A stretch of DNA of 64,000 bases from Myotis daubentonii (Eukaryota; Chordata; Mammalia; Chiroptera; Vespertilionidae). Below, one piece after another: positions 21,680 to 33,561 of the stretch. The stretch's first letter is position 1. Each line of letters opens with the position of its first letter. Made by a program: the position numbers and the translations under genes. The stretch is from NCBI RefSeq assembly GCF_963259705.1, contig NC_081844.1:13377715-13441714 (forward strand), in the 5' to 3' direction. The notes under the pieces were generated by a model. That model made no database searches. It saw only the letters and a program-made list of their open reading frames with translations, and was not told the origin of the DNA.

Positions 21680-21780
21680 TTTTTCATAATTTTGGTGCGC
21701 TTGGCTTGAGAGAAGGTTTCAAGCTGCAGGGACTCGTGGGTGAGAAACGCTACTGCCAAATGGAAGTAATTGTTCCAGAG
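21680..21780 (-). CDS. DOCK2: DOCK2 coding exon 19: helical region
   Basis: 101 nt, about residues 1021-1053. It encodes [33 protein letters not shown], then two bases of a Lys codon. [14 protein letters not shown] is near-invariant in DOCK1, DOCK2 and DOCK5. Acceptor TTTTGAACAG|CTCTGG, with a rather weak pyrimidine tract; donor AAAAA|GTAAGT. Confidence 0.96.
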
Positions 21781-22009
21781 CTGTTCAAAATTAATTGTGT
21801 GGGCGAGAAGAAAAGGAAAATCACATTAATAAGGGTCATCACTAAATAGTGCCATATGGAGCAAGTCACTTGCCAGGGATTAATTTTAAGAAATCCACAA
21901 GACTTCTTTTACTTTCTTGTGTTTCAATTATTCCGCCCTGAAATTTTAATGAAATATTAATATTGACATGTTAATATTAATTTAAAAAAATCTAAACTAT
22001 TATATTTGT

Positions 22010-22340
22010 CTATACTCCTGGGATAAAGGCAAGCTGCTGCCAAGAAGCATACCTATTTATAGTAAATGGTCTGGCAACATGTATGAAAAGCCCTAACATG
22101 CTGCCAAACTTCTGAAGCAGTAAATACTTCAGGACTTTATCCTGGCAAAATAAATCATGGCTATTTAAAAATACTGAGAACAAGGAAGCCCTCCAAGTGC
22201 TATTTAAGCTAACAGAAAATGGAAACAATCTAAATGTTCATGAGAATATGGCTAAATAAATCATGGAGTAGCCAGACAATGGACTGTATCAGCCATTAAA
22301 AACATTGCAAAAATATTTACTATCATCAGGAAGATCAAAG
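22010..22340 (+). repeat. Old LINE-like remnant
   Basis: Wording such as ATGGAAACAATCTAAATGTT and TATCAGCCATTAAAAACA is typical of very old L1/HAL1 3' regions. Family and ends uncertain. Confidence 0.4.
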
Positions 22341-22399
22341 AAAAAGTAAATAAAGTAGATCAATAGAGGTTATCAAAGAACTGCACAGCTCAATTCCAT

Positions 22400-22470
22400 T
22401 TTGGCACATACATAAAATACATATGTACAGATATGCATACACATATATACATACACACATCTACATGTAT
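22400..22470. repeat. Degenerate (CATA)n / (AC)n simple repeat
   Basis: Alternating ACATAC/ATATAC units with interruptions. Confidence 0.75.
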
Positions 22471-22549
22471 ACTTATGATTCCCCACTTTTAACATTCCAC
22501 AGACACAACCCAGCAGAGCACATCACCAACAGAGCGTAGGCTGGCACAT

Positions 22550-22655
22550 AAGCTCCATGAGAGCAGGGCCCTGAGTGCCTTCACTGGGGCCTAGAACAGG
22601 CCATGAACATGTAAATATTCTAATATTTGTTGATGAATGAATGAATGAATGAAGG
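22550..22655 (+). repeat. L2 3' end remnant
   Basis: CTCCATGAGAGCAGGGCCCT followed by a (TGAA)n tail, the usual 3' end of L2. Confidence 0.65.
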
Positions 22656-23049
22656 TGCAGCTAGTGACCACCTGTTTGGTTATCACTGTGTGGACTTCCA
22701 ACCAAGTGCGTATACAAACCACTCTTTAGAAACTGAACCATCTGTAGGCAGAGCACATAGGTTATGTTAACAGCAGAAGACAGTCTTTCAATTTCCGTGT
22801 TTTTGCTTAGTTATATTTTCTACCATTATTTTTTTTTAACATGTATCAGTTTTACAGAAAGAAGAAAAAACCCTGTTTGACTATGTTTGGAGGACAGGGG
22901 AACAAAAATGTGTGCTTTAGGAAAGGACAAGGACAAGAAAACTTTTTCATTTGGAAATGACAAAATCTTTGGTGACGTTTTCCAAAATGAGCTGGTTCTC
23001 ATGCTTTGGCTGAGAGTCCAAGGAACTCCTAGGTACGTAGCAGGCTTAC

Positions 23050-23128
23050 CTGAAGTTCAAAGCCTGACTGATCCATGAAACGCCTTGTGAGAACCTCAGC
23101 AAACTGGTTTATGGCTCGGAGGAAAACC
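23050..23128 (-). CDS. DOCK2: DOCK2 coding exon 18: helical region
   Basis: 79 nt, about residues 994-1020. It encodes VFLRAINQFAEVLTRRFMDQ and SGFELQ. Acceptor TCCCCAAG|GGTTTT; donor CTTCAG|GTAAGC. Confidence 0.96.
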
Positions 23129-24292
23129 CTTGGGGAGGAAAACACATGGTAAGGAAGGCACCTTCGTGCTCACTGCAACACTTCCCATCTATGTTAAAAA
23201 CAAAGCAAAGCAAACCTGGACTTGGCAACGGACGACCTTTAGATCAACCGAGGTCGTCAAGAGACCAATGACAGAGCACGCCTGCAGAGGACACTGAAGG
23301 TCAGTGTCTGGAACTGACTACAAGCCCCATTCAAGGCTGCATCTCAATTTAGCCCGAGGGCAGAGCTGGGACAAGCCAGGCCTCCCTAGACGCTCTGCAC
23401 TCTATCATGCTGCTGATCCAAAGTCTATGCAATGTTTCTCTATCTGCATAGAGAAGGGAAGGGCTTTTCTAGTCAGGTATAAGGGCCTTGTAGAGCTAAC
23501 AATAATGGTGAGAATAATGATTTACTTTATCTACCTCTTTAAAAATTCTGAAGCTCCTTTAATAGAACATACGTATTTAGTTCATTTCACTTCCATTCAA
23601 AAGTATTTATTGTGGGCCAGAATCTACAAAGCGCTGGCTTAGGTTTTGCTTTGAAAGAGACTGTTCCTGGTCTTATGACATTAAAACCTTGGTGGGGGGC
23701 CATTTGCCATTTGACCCAAGAAAAAATATGGAAAATTCAATGAGGGGGTAAAGAGGTTTGGGAAACCCAAGGACGAGAGGATGACATCCAGGTCAGAAAG
23801 GCTCCCTTCACAGATGCCACCTGAGAAGGACCTGAAGGAGTGAGGGGCAGGGTGACAGCCAGAGGTGAGGAAGAGGTGAGGCAGGTGGCAGAGCAGCGTG
23901 AAGGGAAGGACAGAAGACGCTCAGGGGCTGGGAAGCGGCCAGTTTGGCTGGAGCGCGGCTTGGAGACAGAGGGAAGAGTGGCGGGTAAGGCTAGAAAAGC
24001 AGGCAGGGCCAGGATGCCGTCTTTGACCATCAGAATGACGAAGACCATATGGAGCCGCTGGCAGGTGCCATGGAGAGTTGATGCTGACGATTCGGTGAGG
24101 AGACTACAGTAGAGAGAAGGGGGCAGAGAGCCGGGTCAGAGCAACAGCAGCAGCCGGTGAAATCAGGAACATGAGCACACAAACCAGGCTCATGGAAGTG
24201 GGAAGAGCCTTGCTTTACAGATGGTGGATTGGAGGCAAAGGATTTCACAGGCCTTCACAAAAGTCAGAGAGCTATTACCAGGCCCAAGTGCA
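23129..24292. other. Intron with unclassified old repeats
   Basis: No exon. 23740-24010 is purine-rich and resembles an old interspersed repeat not resolved here. Confidence 0.35.
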
Positions 24293-24725
24293 GTGACCCC
24301 TGAACAACGCAGGGGTTAGGGACACTGACCCCCGGCGCAGTGAAAAATCCTCATATAATTTTTTACTCCCCCAAAACTTAACTACAGTCAGTCCTTTGTA
24401 CCCTCGGGTTTCACACTGGCAGATTCAACTAACTGTGGATCAAAAATGGTGTTTATTATCTGAAGTTGGGAATCGTGGATGCAGAGGGCTGGTTATATTA
24501 ATAGTCTACTATTGACTGGAAGCCTTACTGATAACATAAATAGCCAATTAACTCACATTTTGTATGTTACATGTATCATGTACTGTAGTCTTACAATAAA
24601 GTATGCTAGAGCAAGGCAACATTATTTTAAAAACATAAGGAAGAGAAAATACATTTACTGTGTTTATTGAAAGAAATCCATATAGGTGGATCCTCAGAGT
24701 TCAGCCCATGTTGCTCAAGGGTCAG
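24293..24725. mobile_element. TcMar-Tigger-type MITE
   Basis: Ends GTGACCCCTGAACAACGCAG and GTTGCTCAAGGGTCA are imperfect inverted repeats of the TTGACCCTTGAACAA type; the interior includes CCAAAACTTAACTACAG and GGCTGGTTATATTAATAGTC. It ends about 45 bp past the exon 17 donor. Confidence 0.7.
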
Positions 24726-24770
24726 CAGTATTCAGAGTCAAATGCCCCGGGCCTGCCCGGGCGGGCTTAC

Positions 24771-24865
24771 CTGCTCTGAGTCATATTCATGACCATCCAG
24801 TCTTTGGCATAAACATTCTTTCCAATCAGATCCTTAAACATGATAAAAGTTTCCATGAGGAAGTC
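24771..24865 (-). CDS. DOCK2: DOCK2 coding exon 17: helical region
   Basis: 95 nt, about residues 963-993. It encodes [20 protein letters not shown] and [11 protein letters not shown]. Acceptor TTCTCTGCAG|GACTTC; donor AGCAG|GTAAGC. The Ser before the junction is Asn in the human protein as I recall it. A Tigger-type element ends about 45 bp past the donor. Confidence 0.96.
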
Positions 24866-25009
24866 CTGCAGAGAACAAAGGAATGGCTGGAGGAAAACTG
24901 GGCTACATGTCATAAGCCTTCCTCGGCACGTGGACAAGAAGAAAACTACACCAGAATAAGCTGTCCTAGTCCCTCACCGACAGCTTAGCTTTTTAATAAG
25001 GTTTCGGGG

Positions 25010-25215
25010 ATAGCAAGCATTTTACAGCTATCGTATGATTTGATTCTTACATCATATACTCTGATGAAAAAACTGCCCACATTTTACAAATGATAAAACT
25101 GAGGCTGTGAAAAATTAAACAACTTCTCAAAGTTGTAGAAACTAGGAAGCAGAAGAGCTGAGGGAAAAACTTGGGGTTCTGAACTCTCCGTTTAAAGTCA
25201 AGTGCTGTGTGAATA
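25010..25215 (+). repeat. MIR SINE remnant
   Basis: MIR order visible: TTTACAAATGATAAAACTGA, AACTTCTCAAAGTTGTAG, GGAAGCAGAAGAGCTG. Confidence 0.6.
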
Positions 25216-26530
25216 GGTCTACTGCATTTAAAACAAATTCACCAACAATTGTTGGAAAACTGGTATTTCAAATGACTGAGTCCAATTTTCCTTTATTATT
25301 GTTAGAACAGAACAAACATGCTATAAATAAGAAGCAAAGTCAGGGTTCTTCCTATTCCAGGAAGGCAGCCACATGAAGCCTGGGAGAAGGGTCCTAACTG
25401 GTCCTTAAAAGAGATTCCAGCAGTGGATCATGATGACCGTATTAACTGGTAATCAAAGTCCAGTATTGGCCAAACAGCGGTTTTACTCAAAGGGGGCGCT
25501 ATGAGCAAAAAGGAACACAGAACAACTGAGCTAAAAACCAAAGCTAAAAACTTTGAAAAGCTTTTTTATTTATTAGCTAGTTAAATTTAGACATTTTCCA
25601 CTCGGATTCCTGAAATGGAAACCCTGTCCAATTTCTCTGACACCGAACCAACGCAGTTCTATCTTATGAATTACACCATGTAGCAGAAAGAACACAGGAC
25701 GTGGGGGGCAGGAGGTCTGGGCTCTATTTTGAACTGTACTCCTTGGGACACTGACTAAGGTGGTTAACTCCCTGCACTTTGGATGCCAAACAGCATGAGA
25801 GTGAGGGCAACTCTGGCTGGAAAATCTGTGATGCCCCTAAATCTTCCCTTCGGTTCAATGAGAGTCAAACTTTGCTTTCTTCAATTCTGAAATCATAGAC
25901 GTATTTCATGCCTCTTAACATTTTTCATCAGATTTTAAGTGTTCCCACCAATTCATTAACTATTCTATTAACCGTTTCCCTCAATTCAAAAGAATTCATG
26001 GTTTGTGAACAAGGATTCGATTTGGATGCCAAGGACTCCACATTGGACTCTTGGTAATCTAAAGGTAAACAGTGATCGCATAATAAAGGCAATTCCCAGT
26101 TCCTTTTGCTCATAGCCCCCTTTTAAGTAAAACAGCTGTTTTGCCAATCCCTCCTTTTATCTACCACTTCCCAGTCTTTCAAGTGATTCATTCAGAAGGC
26201 AGCAGGAGCAGGTGCAATCTACTGAAAGTCAGAAGATCTAGGTGTGCAACATAACCCTCCACCAAAGCCTACAATTCCCCATGGGGACAATCTTCTTTTT
26301 AATTAAATAAAAGAGGGGGAAGAGCTCACCCTTGTTTTAGAAAACACGAGTTAAAACTGTTTTGTTTTTTGCTTACTTAATGGAACCAAATTGTCAAGAG
26401 TTTGAATTTAGTATAACTTCCACTATTCTATTTGTTTTCTGAAGGAACTTTTTAAAAAGTCACTAAACTATTTCTATATTAATTAAATTACATCATAATA
26501 GTAATAAGATTATTGTTATAAATAACTCAT
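25216..26530. other. Intron; one MIR-like piece only
   Basis: 25680-25790 resembles an antisense MIR (GTCTGGGCTCTATTTTGAAC). Otherwise no feature. Confidence 0.4.
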
Positions 26531-26534
26531 CTTC

Positions 26535-26765
26535 CAAGGCCATTAACTACATGTCAAGCACAAAGCTAGTCATTTTCTATGCATCGATTCAATCAATACT
26601 CAACTCACAGTACCCCTCAAAGTAGGTATTGTGTACTGCCTTACAGATGAGAAAACTGAGGTTAATGAAGTTAAAGCTTGCCTAAAATTTCGTAGAAGGA
26701 AGTGGAAGAGCCAGAACTCAAACCCAGATATGGGTTCTTAAATCTACTACACCATCTGCCTATGG
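26535..26765 (+). repeat. MIR SINE, long remnant
   Basis: Contains CCTTACAGATGAGAAAACTG, GAGCCAGAACTCAAACCCAG and CTACTACACCATCTGCCT in MIR order. Confidence 0.7.
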
Positions 26766-26769
26766 AGGA

Positions 26770-27874
26770 GAAACAATGCTACCCTACCGGACGCTTCCAT
26801 CTCTCCCCTCCCCCCTTCCTTCCTAATTCTCATGCACCTGGCCTCGCAGGCACGCCTACTCATTGCTGTGGGTCCTGTGCCACACGGCCTGCCAGAGCAT
26901 GGCCCGAGTAGGCCTCCAGATTAAGCCACATGGTCCAATACAGCATTTGGAGAGTTCATGACTGGGCCAACTACTAAATACTACTAAGCAGTCGTTTCTC
27001 TCCAATTCCCTGTGTTTTTCCATCATGGGACCTCACTAAATGGAGGGTGACTGGCATGAAAGGAGCTGGGTGTCCTTGTGTGCAATGGCCATAGACCATT
27101 CAGAAAGGAGACAATCTAGGGCACAAAGAAGACTGAAATATGCATGGACGATGGGAAGTGATTGAGAGCAAAGACCACAGCCATGGGACATCAAATTGCT
27201 AATCCAGATCCATGTCCAGCTCACTGCTTACAAGATGATACACCATCAGGGACATTTACCAGCCACTAAAAAATCCCTGAAGGGAAGAATTCTGGGGGCA
27301 GCCAGAGGCCTGGCTTAGCCCCTCAGGTAACCTTTGCTTATACCCTGAATAGTAACTCTGAGAAAAATTTTCTTGTTTAAAACAAGGGAATGGAATACTT
27401 TCAACTGAAGATATACAGGTTGTAAGGGGCAGGCATTACCTCTTCTTGTCTCCCTTTCCAGGAACTACTGAAAAGGATGCCTTCAACCACATCTCAGAAG
27501 ACCTTGTACACCTCTGTCCCCTAAAACCCTTGCCAGGCAGGAGTAACTATTGTCCCTAAAAATAAGACACTACCCTCTTTTGAGAGCAAAAACATCTCCC
27601 AAAGGTTTCTAAATAAAGCTCTCTTTAAGCCCAAGAAACTCAGGGGGTTGAGTGAGGACCCCAGGTATACAAATTATACTCGTCTTCAAATCCTATCCCA
27701 GAGAGAAAGAATCAACACTTTCCTTTTCTTCATCACTATGGACCCCACATGCAAGGAGGTGGCATGAAGGTGGATGGGGAGAGACCCCTGGACGCCTGGT
27801 GCTCAGTTTTGGTTACTGTTTATGTGGAATGTAAGAATCCTGAAGGTCACCAGGACTCAGAGAAGACAACTTAC
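26770..27874. other. Intron with a possible LTR remnant
   Basis: 27240-27680 has an LTR-like feel (AATAAAGCTCTCTTTAAGCC near its end), but I cannot identify ends or family. No exon. Confidence 0.3.
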
Positions 27875-27973
27875 ACTGATGTCTTGGTTGGTTTTGAAAA
27901 TGTTGATATAGTGGGTGTAGTGGCTGTCGTCCATCTGCCGCAGGATGGCAATCATGCACGCAACAAAACTCCC
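27875..27973 (-). CDS. DOCK2: DOCK2 coding exon 16: helical region
   Basis: 99 nt, 33 codons, about residues 930-962. It encodes GSFVACMIAILRQMDDSHYT and HYINIFKTNQDIS. Acceptor TTTTTTCTCCTGCAG|GGGAGT; donor ATCAGT|GTAAGT. A hAT element starts only 36 bp upstream of the acceptor (28010). Confidence 0.96.
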
Positions 27974-28009
27974 CTGCAGGAGAAAAAACACAGGTCCCAA
28001 ACCCCTTAC

Positions 28010-28232
28010 CAGCAGTTCTCAACCTGTGGGTCTCGACCCCTTTGGGGGTCGAAAGACCCTTTCACAGGGGTCGCCTAAGACCATTGGAAAACACATATAT
28101 AATTACATATTGTTTTTGTGATTAATCACTATGCTTTAATTATGTTCAATTTGTAACGATGAAATTGGGGGTCACCACAACATGAGGAACTGTATTGAAG
28201 GATCGCGGCATTAGGAAGGTTGAGAACCACTG
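28010..28232 (+). mobile_element. hAT MITE (TTCTCAACCTGTGGGTC family), 36 bp from exon 16
   Basis: Ends CAGCAGTTCTCAACCTGTGG and GAAGGTTGAGAACCACTG are inverted repeats; inside is GGGGTCGAAAGACCCTTTCA. No exact 8-bp duplication is visible, so it is older than the copies at 40105 and 62589. Its left end is 36 bp upstream of exon 16. Confidence 0.88.
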
Positions 28233-29062
28233 CCTTAGACCAACTGACAAACAAGATTTGGGCACATGTACTTGGCTTTCCCAGCCAATCACCTAAGCAG
28301 GGACTAAGCAAACTGGAAACATTCCAAGGGTTCCCAGGGTACGCGCTGTGCTGTTTCTGCCTGAATCGACCTCTTCAACGTTGGGGTGAGGAATGTGGAG
28401 GGCTTCCCACATCCCATGAGCAGCGAAGGTTTGTGCAGCCAGTAGGTCAGGGGCCACTGCCTTCACGATCTCAGCTAGAGTACTAGTGAAACCCCAGCTT
28501 GTGGACTCCAGCTTCTTGTTGAGGCAGAGTTGTCGGCTAGAGGTCCAGAGAGAAACGTCTGGAATACTTAGATTGTTGGGAGGAATATGGTTTGGAGGAA
28601 AAAGAGAGACGGCAAAACAGAGCAGAGAAACAGAGAAGACAGGAAGTGAGGCTCCTGGTGGAACACTTCAATGTCATTTCAGCAACTCTAGGAGCCGGGA
28701 GCCAGTTGCTCCCAGTATGTCACGCGCGTGTAACTGTGCACCTATTAGATGATTACTATCATTTCTATTTTTGAGGTCAGGAATTACATATTTAATGTGC
28801 TTTCCCCTCATCCAAATGTATTTGAATTATAATTTTTCTAGCCAGAGGGCAAATATCCAGAGGTAAATAGCTTCCTGTATTGGCATCATTATGAAAACAA
28901 CACAAATTTAAATGAATTTGGCACAGAGCAGATGAATATACAGCTGTTCTTGGAATGGAGGGAATGACTTTCTAAACACAAAACAACCAAGTCTATTCGT
29001 GTACTCCTCTTTCTGAATGAGTCTATCTTAACCTCTTTCATTTTAAAAGTTGATTTTTCTAA
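28233..29062. other. Intron, nothing recognised
   Basis: Unique-looking sequence; overlapping short open frames match nothing known. Confidence 0.4.
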
Positions 29063-29276
29063 CCCCAGCTGGTTTGGTTCCATGGATAGAGTGTCAGACT
29101 GCGGACCGAAGGGTCCCAGGTTCGATTCCAGTCAAGGGCACATGCCTGGGTTGCAGGCTCGATCCCCAGTTGGGGGTGTGCAGGAGGCAATCAATGATTC
29201 TCTTTCATCGTTGATGTTTCTATCTCTCTCTCCCTCTCCCTTCCTCTCTGAAATCAATAAAAATATATATTTTTTT
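29063..29276 (+). mobile_element. Ves SINE
   Basis: Starts CCCCAGCTGGTTTGGTTCCA, ends AATCAATAAAAATATATAT. Duplication AAAAGTTGATTTTTCTAA / AAAAGTTGCTTTTTCTAA. Confidence 0.93.
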
Positions 29277-29765
29277 AAAAAGTTGCTTTTTCTAATTATA
29301 ACACAATGTAAATTTAATGCACTAAGGCTTGTCACATATACTGCAACCCAGCATTGAGTTTACATTCCCATCAGTGTCTACAGTGTAGACTCTACACCAT
29401 TGTTTCTCCAGGCTTTTACCTATTCATGGTATTGAGCTTTTATTTAATCTCATTTTTGGTTCATTTGCATTTCCTGCTTTGAATTACACATTGTGTCCAT
29501 AGGTTTGTCAGTCACTTATTTTTCTCCCTTTGCTGTTTGCTCATATTCTTTATCCTTTTTTAATTAAAATATGTTTTAGTGGTTTGTAATCCCTCTTTAA
29601 ATATTAAGGCTATTAGCCACTTGTCACATATTTTAAAATGAATTTTTACAATTTGGTGCTTAAAGTTTCATTTGCCTATATAAAATTTTTTTTCACATAT
29701 AAGACTTAAAATTTTTTACTTAGCAAAATCTATTGTCTTCTTTGATGGTATCCTTTCAATTTTTT

Positions 29766-29978
29766 TAAAATATATTTTATTGATTTTTTAGAGAGAGGAA
29801 GGGAGAGGGATAGAGAGTTAGAAACATCGTTGAGAGAGAAGCATCAATCAGCTGCCTCCTGCACACCCCTTACTGGGGACGTGCCTGCAACCAAGGTACA
29901 TGCCCTTGACCTGAATCAAAGCTGGGACCCTTTAGTCCCCAGGCCGACGCTCTATTCAGTGAGCCAAACCAGCTAGGG
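29766..29978 (-). mobile_element. Ves SINE
   Basis: Minus copy, head GAGCCAAACCAGCTAGGG at right, tail TTTAAAATATATTTTATTGA at left. Duplication CCTTTCAATTTT on both sides. Its DNA faces the plus copy at 29063. Confidence 0.92.
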
Positions 29979-30035
29979 CCTTTCAATTTTAAAAAAAAAT
30001 CATGAATCTCTTTTTTCTTAAAAATAGGTATATAT

Positions 30036-30229
30036 CAGTAGTCGGCAAACTCATTAGTCAACAGAGCCAAATATCAACAGTACAACAATTGAAATTTCTT
30101 TTGAGAGCCAAATTTTTTAAACTTAAACTATATAGGTAGGTACCTTGTTATTAACTTAATTGGGGTACTCCTAAGGCTTAGGAAGAGCCACACTCAAGGG
30201 GCCAAAGAGCCGTAGTTTGCCGACCACGG
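30036..30229 (+). mobile_element. Non-autonomous hAT element (GTCGGCAAAC family)
   Basis: Inverted ends CAGTAGTCGGCAAACTC and GTAGTTTGCCGACCACGG; flanks GTATATAT and ATATATAT agree at 7 of 8 positions. Inside: GAGAGCCAAATTTTTTAAAC. Confidence 0.9.
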
Positions 30230-31159
30230 ATATATATTCATTTGTATTTTCTTTTAGCTGCTTTAGGATTTTTTTTTTTTTTTACATTAAGCCATTTATC
30301 CTATCTGAAATTTATTTTGTGGGTATAACATAAAAGTCAAAACAGATTTTTTCCACACTGTTCATATATTTTCCAAATAAAATTTATTAAAAATCTTCAC
30401 TTTCCCCATTGAAAGGTAAAATTTTTCATTTAATCGAAAAGCTCCTTTTAAATTCCCTCAGTTCTGTCCTGTTGATATATGTACTCTATTGCTTGAGTCC
30501 AACACTATTTTAATTACTGCAGCATTACAATGTTTTCAAATCTGGCATGCATATCCTGCATTATCACTTCTATTGGGCTATTCATTATGTGTATCTTCCA
30601 TTTATTTTTTACTCTAATATTTTTGTGACTCTACATTAAATGAACATTTTTTTGAAATTTCTGCATAGCTATTTTTGTAATATAGAAAGGTCGCTGAATA
30701 ATATTTATTTTAAAAGCACTTAGTTTAATAAATTATTCATCAGTTATTAAGATTTCAGTTAACTCTCTTGGGTTCCCTAGATATGGTAGACATTCCAGCT
30801 AAAAATAATGACAATTATGATATTTTTCCTTTTCAATATTTATATTTAGAGTGTGTTTTATTTTGGTCTTATTACATTGGCTAGAACTTATAGAAAAATC
30901 TCAACAGTGTTGAGATTTAATATTTTAATTCTCCTTTTTATGGCCATTACCTAATGTGTGCCTGGTGACTGCATGTTAAAAACATCTCCTATTCTTAATT
31001 TGGAATAGATGTTATATCACATATATTTTGGCATCTTTGGAGTCATGAAGCATTTTTCCTTTTATTTAATTGATATATTTTATTAATGAACCCTCTAATA
31101 TTTAGCTATTCTTGAATATCCAGAACTTTATTAAGCCATCTATATAGTTATGAAAACAA

Positions 31160-31215
31160 TACATATATAGTGTGTGTGCATATGGATATGTTATATATAT
31201 GTATGTGTGTATTTC
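31160..31215. repeat. (TG)n/(TA)n simple repeat
   Basis: Alternating TATATAGTGTGTGTGCATAT and TATATATATGTATGTGTG. Confidence 0.75.
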
Positions 31216-31759
31216 TTTTTGTGACTGTGTCGTTGCCTCTTTGTATGTCTTTCCCTCGCTTTCTCCGTCTTATGTTTATCTTTCCCAAGCATTCTCGCTG
31301 TGCTCGCTCGGTCCCTCTGTCACTCATGCATCTCAGCCATGTCCACAGCCATCATCTTGCTTTAATAGAAACATGGCAGCAGTTCAGCCACTTTCACATT
31401 CACATCCTCACCCTTCCCTTCAAACATACTGAGCCAACGTCCCTGGGTTAAACAACAAGAGGGGTAAACGATGATTCTACTAACAGGAGCTGAAGAGGTA
31501 AATTCAAATTCAGACATACTAAGTATTATGTGTATCAATATATCATTTCCTAATCAGCATAGTTATCAACCTGCCTTTCTTTAAATATTCTTTACATAAT
31601 GACAGCAATGGTGTGGCAATAACATTAATGGTGTGCCCAGCCAGTAGCTATACCTTTAATACAAGAACTGAATCCTTTCATAATAAGCTTTGGATCATCC
31701 TGAGTTTTGATCTAGCAGAAAGACGTTTTGCTTGCAGGCATTTCTCTACATGCTTATTT

Positions 31760-32145
31760 GGATCGGCTCCAGCACCTGTATGGAGATCTTATGAGGGACC
31801 TCATAGGATTTCTGCCTTCGCTGGAAGGCCCTTCCCCACACACCCACACTCCCTCACCTTCTGCAAGTCTTTGTCCAAGTTCTACCTTCTCAGGAGAGCC
31901 ATTCTTAACCATCTTGTTCAAATTCTCCCACCTTTATCCTGCACATTTTTTTTTCTCCAGAGCACTTATCTCCTCCTTCTAACACTATGCATTATTTGTT
32001 GTTGCCGTAACTACTAGATGGGAAGCTCTGCTAAGGTTGTGGTTTCTGTCTGTTCTGTCCCTGATGTATCTCCAGTGTCTAGAAGAGCACCTGGCATACA
32101 GTAGCTCCTTAATACATATCTGTTGACTAAATAAATGGTTTTTAT
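31760..32145 (+). repeat. L2 LINE remnant
   Basis: Reads in L2 3' order: GCAAGTCTTTGTCCAAGTTC, GAGAGCCATTCTTAACC, GAGCACCTGGCATACAGTAG, then TGACTAAATAAATGG. Confidence 0.65.
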
Positions 32146-32149
32146 TTAC

Positions 32150-33465
32150 TACAGCAATTTGGGATAGCTTTCTTACTATGTCCTCTAATGAAAATCTAAT
32201 TATATCTTTTAATATCACAAATAAAAGATGCTTTGCTTTTATAATGATACAACTTGGCTTTCAATAGTTACCTATGGTTTCAGTCATATTTTCTGACATC
32301 TAATAGACAAAGTAGATGGAGAATGAGAGGCCAGAGCAACACAGGCACTTCTAAAAGCATCTTAATCACAGGTTCTTGAAAATGTTCATTTTTTTCTTTG
32401 AACCAAAAGCGCTTTTCTTTGAACAAGGTGTTGATCTATAAGCACACTGAACATTAGTGGAACCAGGATGCAAGGGGGAAACTGAACTGACCCGAATTCT
32501 TCCCGGGCACCTAAAGGGCACAGTTGGAAACAAGTTGGTAAAAGCTGCTGGGGACGGGGTTGGTTGACAACATGCCCAGGCTCTGAGCCAGGCTGGCTGC
32601 CTGGTCCCAACCCTACTTCAACCCTCTGGCATGTATGTAACCTCACCAGGTTTCTTAACCACTCTTTGCATATTTCCTCATTTGAAAAATGGAGCTAATG
32701 AAAGAGCTTCCTAACAGGATGGGTGCAAGCTTTTGTTGAATTATAAAGTGCTTAAGACAGTTTCTGGAACACACAAATAACTGGCTAATGACTTCTATTA
32801 TCAGCACTACAGCTGGGAGCTGTCACTATTATGAGTCTAATGAGGAGGATCCAGACAGAGCCTGCAGAAACAGAGTCAGAACTAAATTACTTGAGATGGT
32901 AGAGGAAATGCTGAAGGCAGCTACCAAAACCCCCCGTTTTCTGCTCACAGACTCAGATTTTCCTTGAATAAAATACTAAAAACTCAGAATATTCGGTCCA
33001 ACAGAAACAGCGTTGTCAGTCTCCCTAAGGTGCCTGCACGTCTCGGTGGGTCTCGGCTTTAATGTATTAGACCAGGCTTTTGTTTAACCTTCAACCTGAG
33101 CAAGACTCCTCAGGAATGGACCGGCATGCCTTATATTTAGGGAATCCTTAAAAACGCTCCCCCTTAACCTTCCCACCCTGCTGGGTCATCTTCCCACAAG
33201 GGAAAACCAGTCAGAGTTAAGATCTGCTTGCAGGGGTAACACGCCACCCATCCCATCTGGGGAGGCTGGGAAGTTCCAGACCCCTCACGCCCAAGCCACA
33301 GTGTGTGCAGGCGCAGATGCACACGGGGCTGGGCGGGCAGCACACGGGGCTGGGCGGAGCCTGTGAGTCTGGTCCAGACGCTGGTCCCAGGCCTCACATT
33401 AAGGCAGGTGGGATGCTGAGGCAGCAGCAGCAGCAGCGGCCGGGGGCCCCTGAAGCGATACTCAC
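32150..33465. other. Intron with one antisense MIR
   Basis: 32635-32800 resembles MIR in antisense (TTTCCTCATTTGAAAAATGG). A (GCA)n tract lies at 33418-33437. No exon; overlapping open frames at 33164-33600 include exon 15 in other frames. Confidence 0.45.
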
Positions 33466-33561
33466 GACGTGGGGAGACTGCCAGTTCATCGCGATCACGG
33501 TCCGATTGATCCTCCTCAGCAGCCGCTCCATGATCAGCTGTATGTGCATGGCCGTGGGGCC
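33466..33561 (-). CDS. DOCK2: DOCK2 coding exon 15: helical region
   Basis: 96 nt, 32 codons, about residues 898-929. It encodes GPTAMHIQLIMERLLRRINR and TVIAMNWQSPHV. Acceptor TCCCCAG|GGCCCC; donor CACGTC|GTGAGT. Both ends are on codon boundaries. The exon is GC-rich, and a short (GCA)n tract lies about 30 bp past its donor. Confidence 0.96.

Larger units (their letters stand above)
29300..31130 (-). mobile_element. AT-rich old L1/HAL1 sequence, interrupted
   Basis: Long T-rich stretch with LINE antisense wording (ATTTGCATTTCCTGCTTTGA, TTTTAATTACTGCAGCATTA). A Ves SINE (29766) and a hAT element (30036) are inserted. Subfamily and limits uncertain. Confidence 0.5.

Noticed and set aside
29300..31130. 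Possible intact LINE coding region
   Set aside because: AT-rich, full of stops, and interrupted by a SINE and a hAT element; a degraded remnant only.
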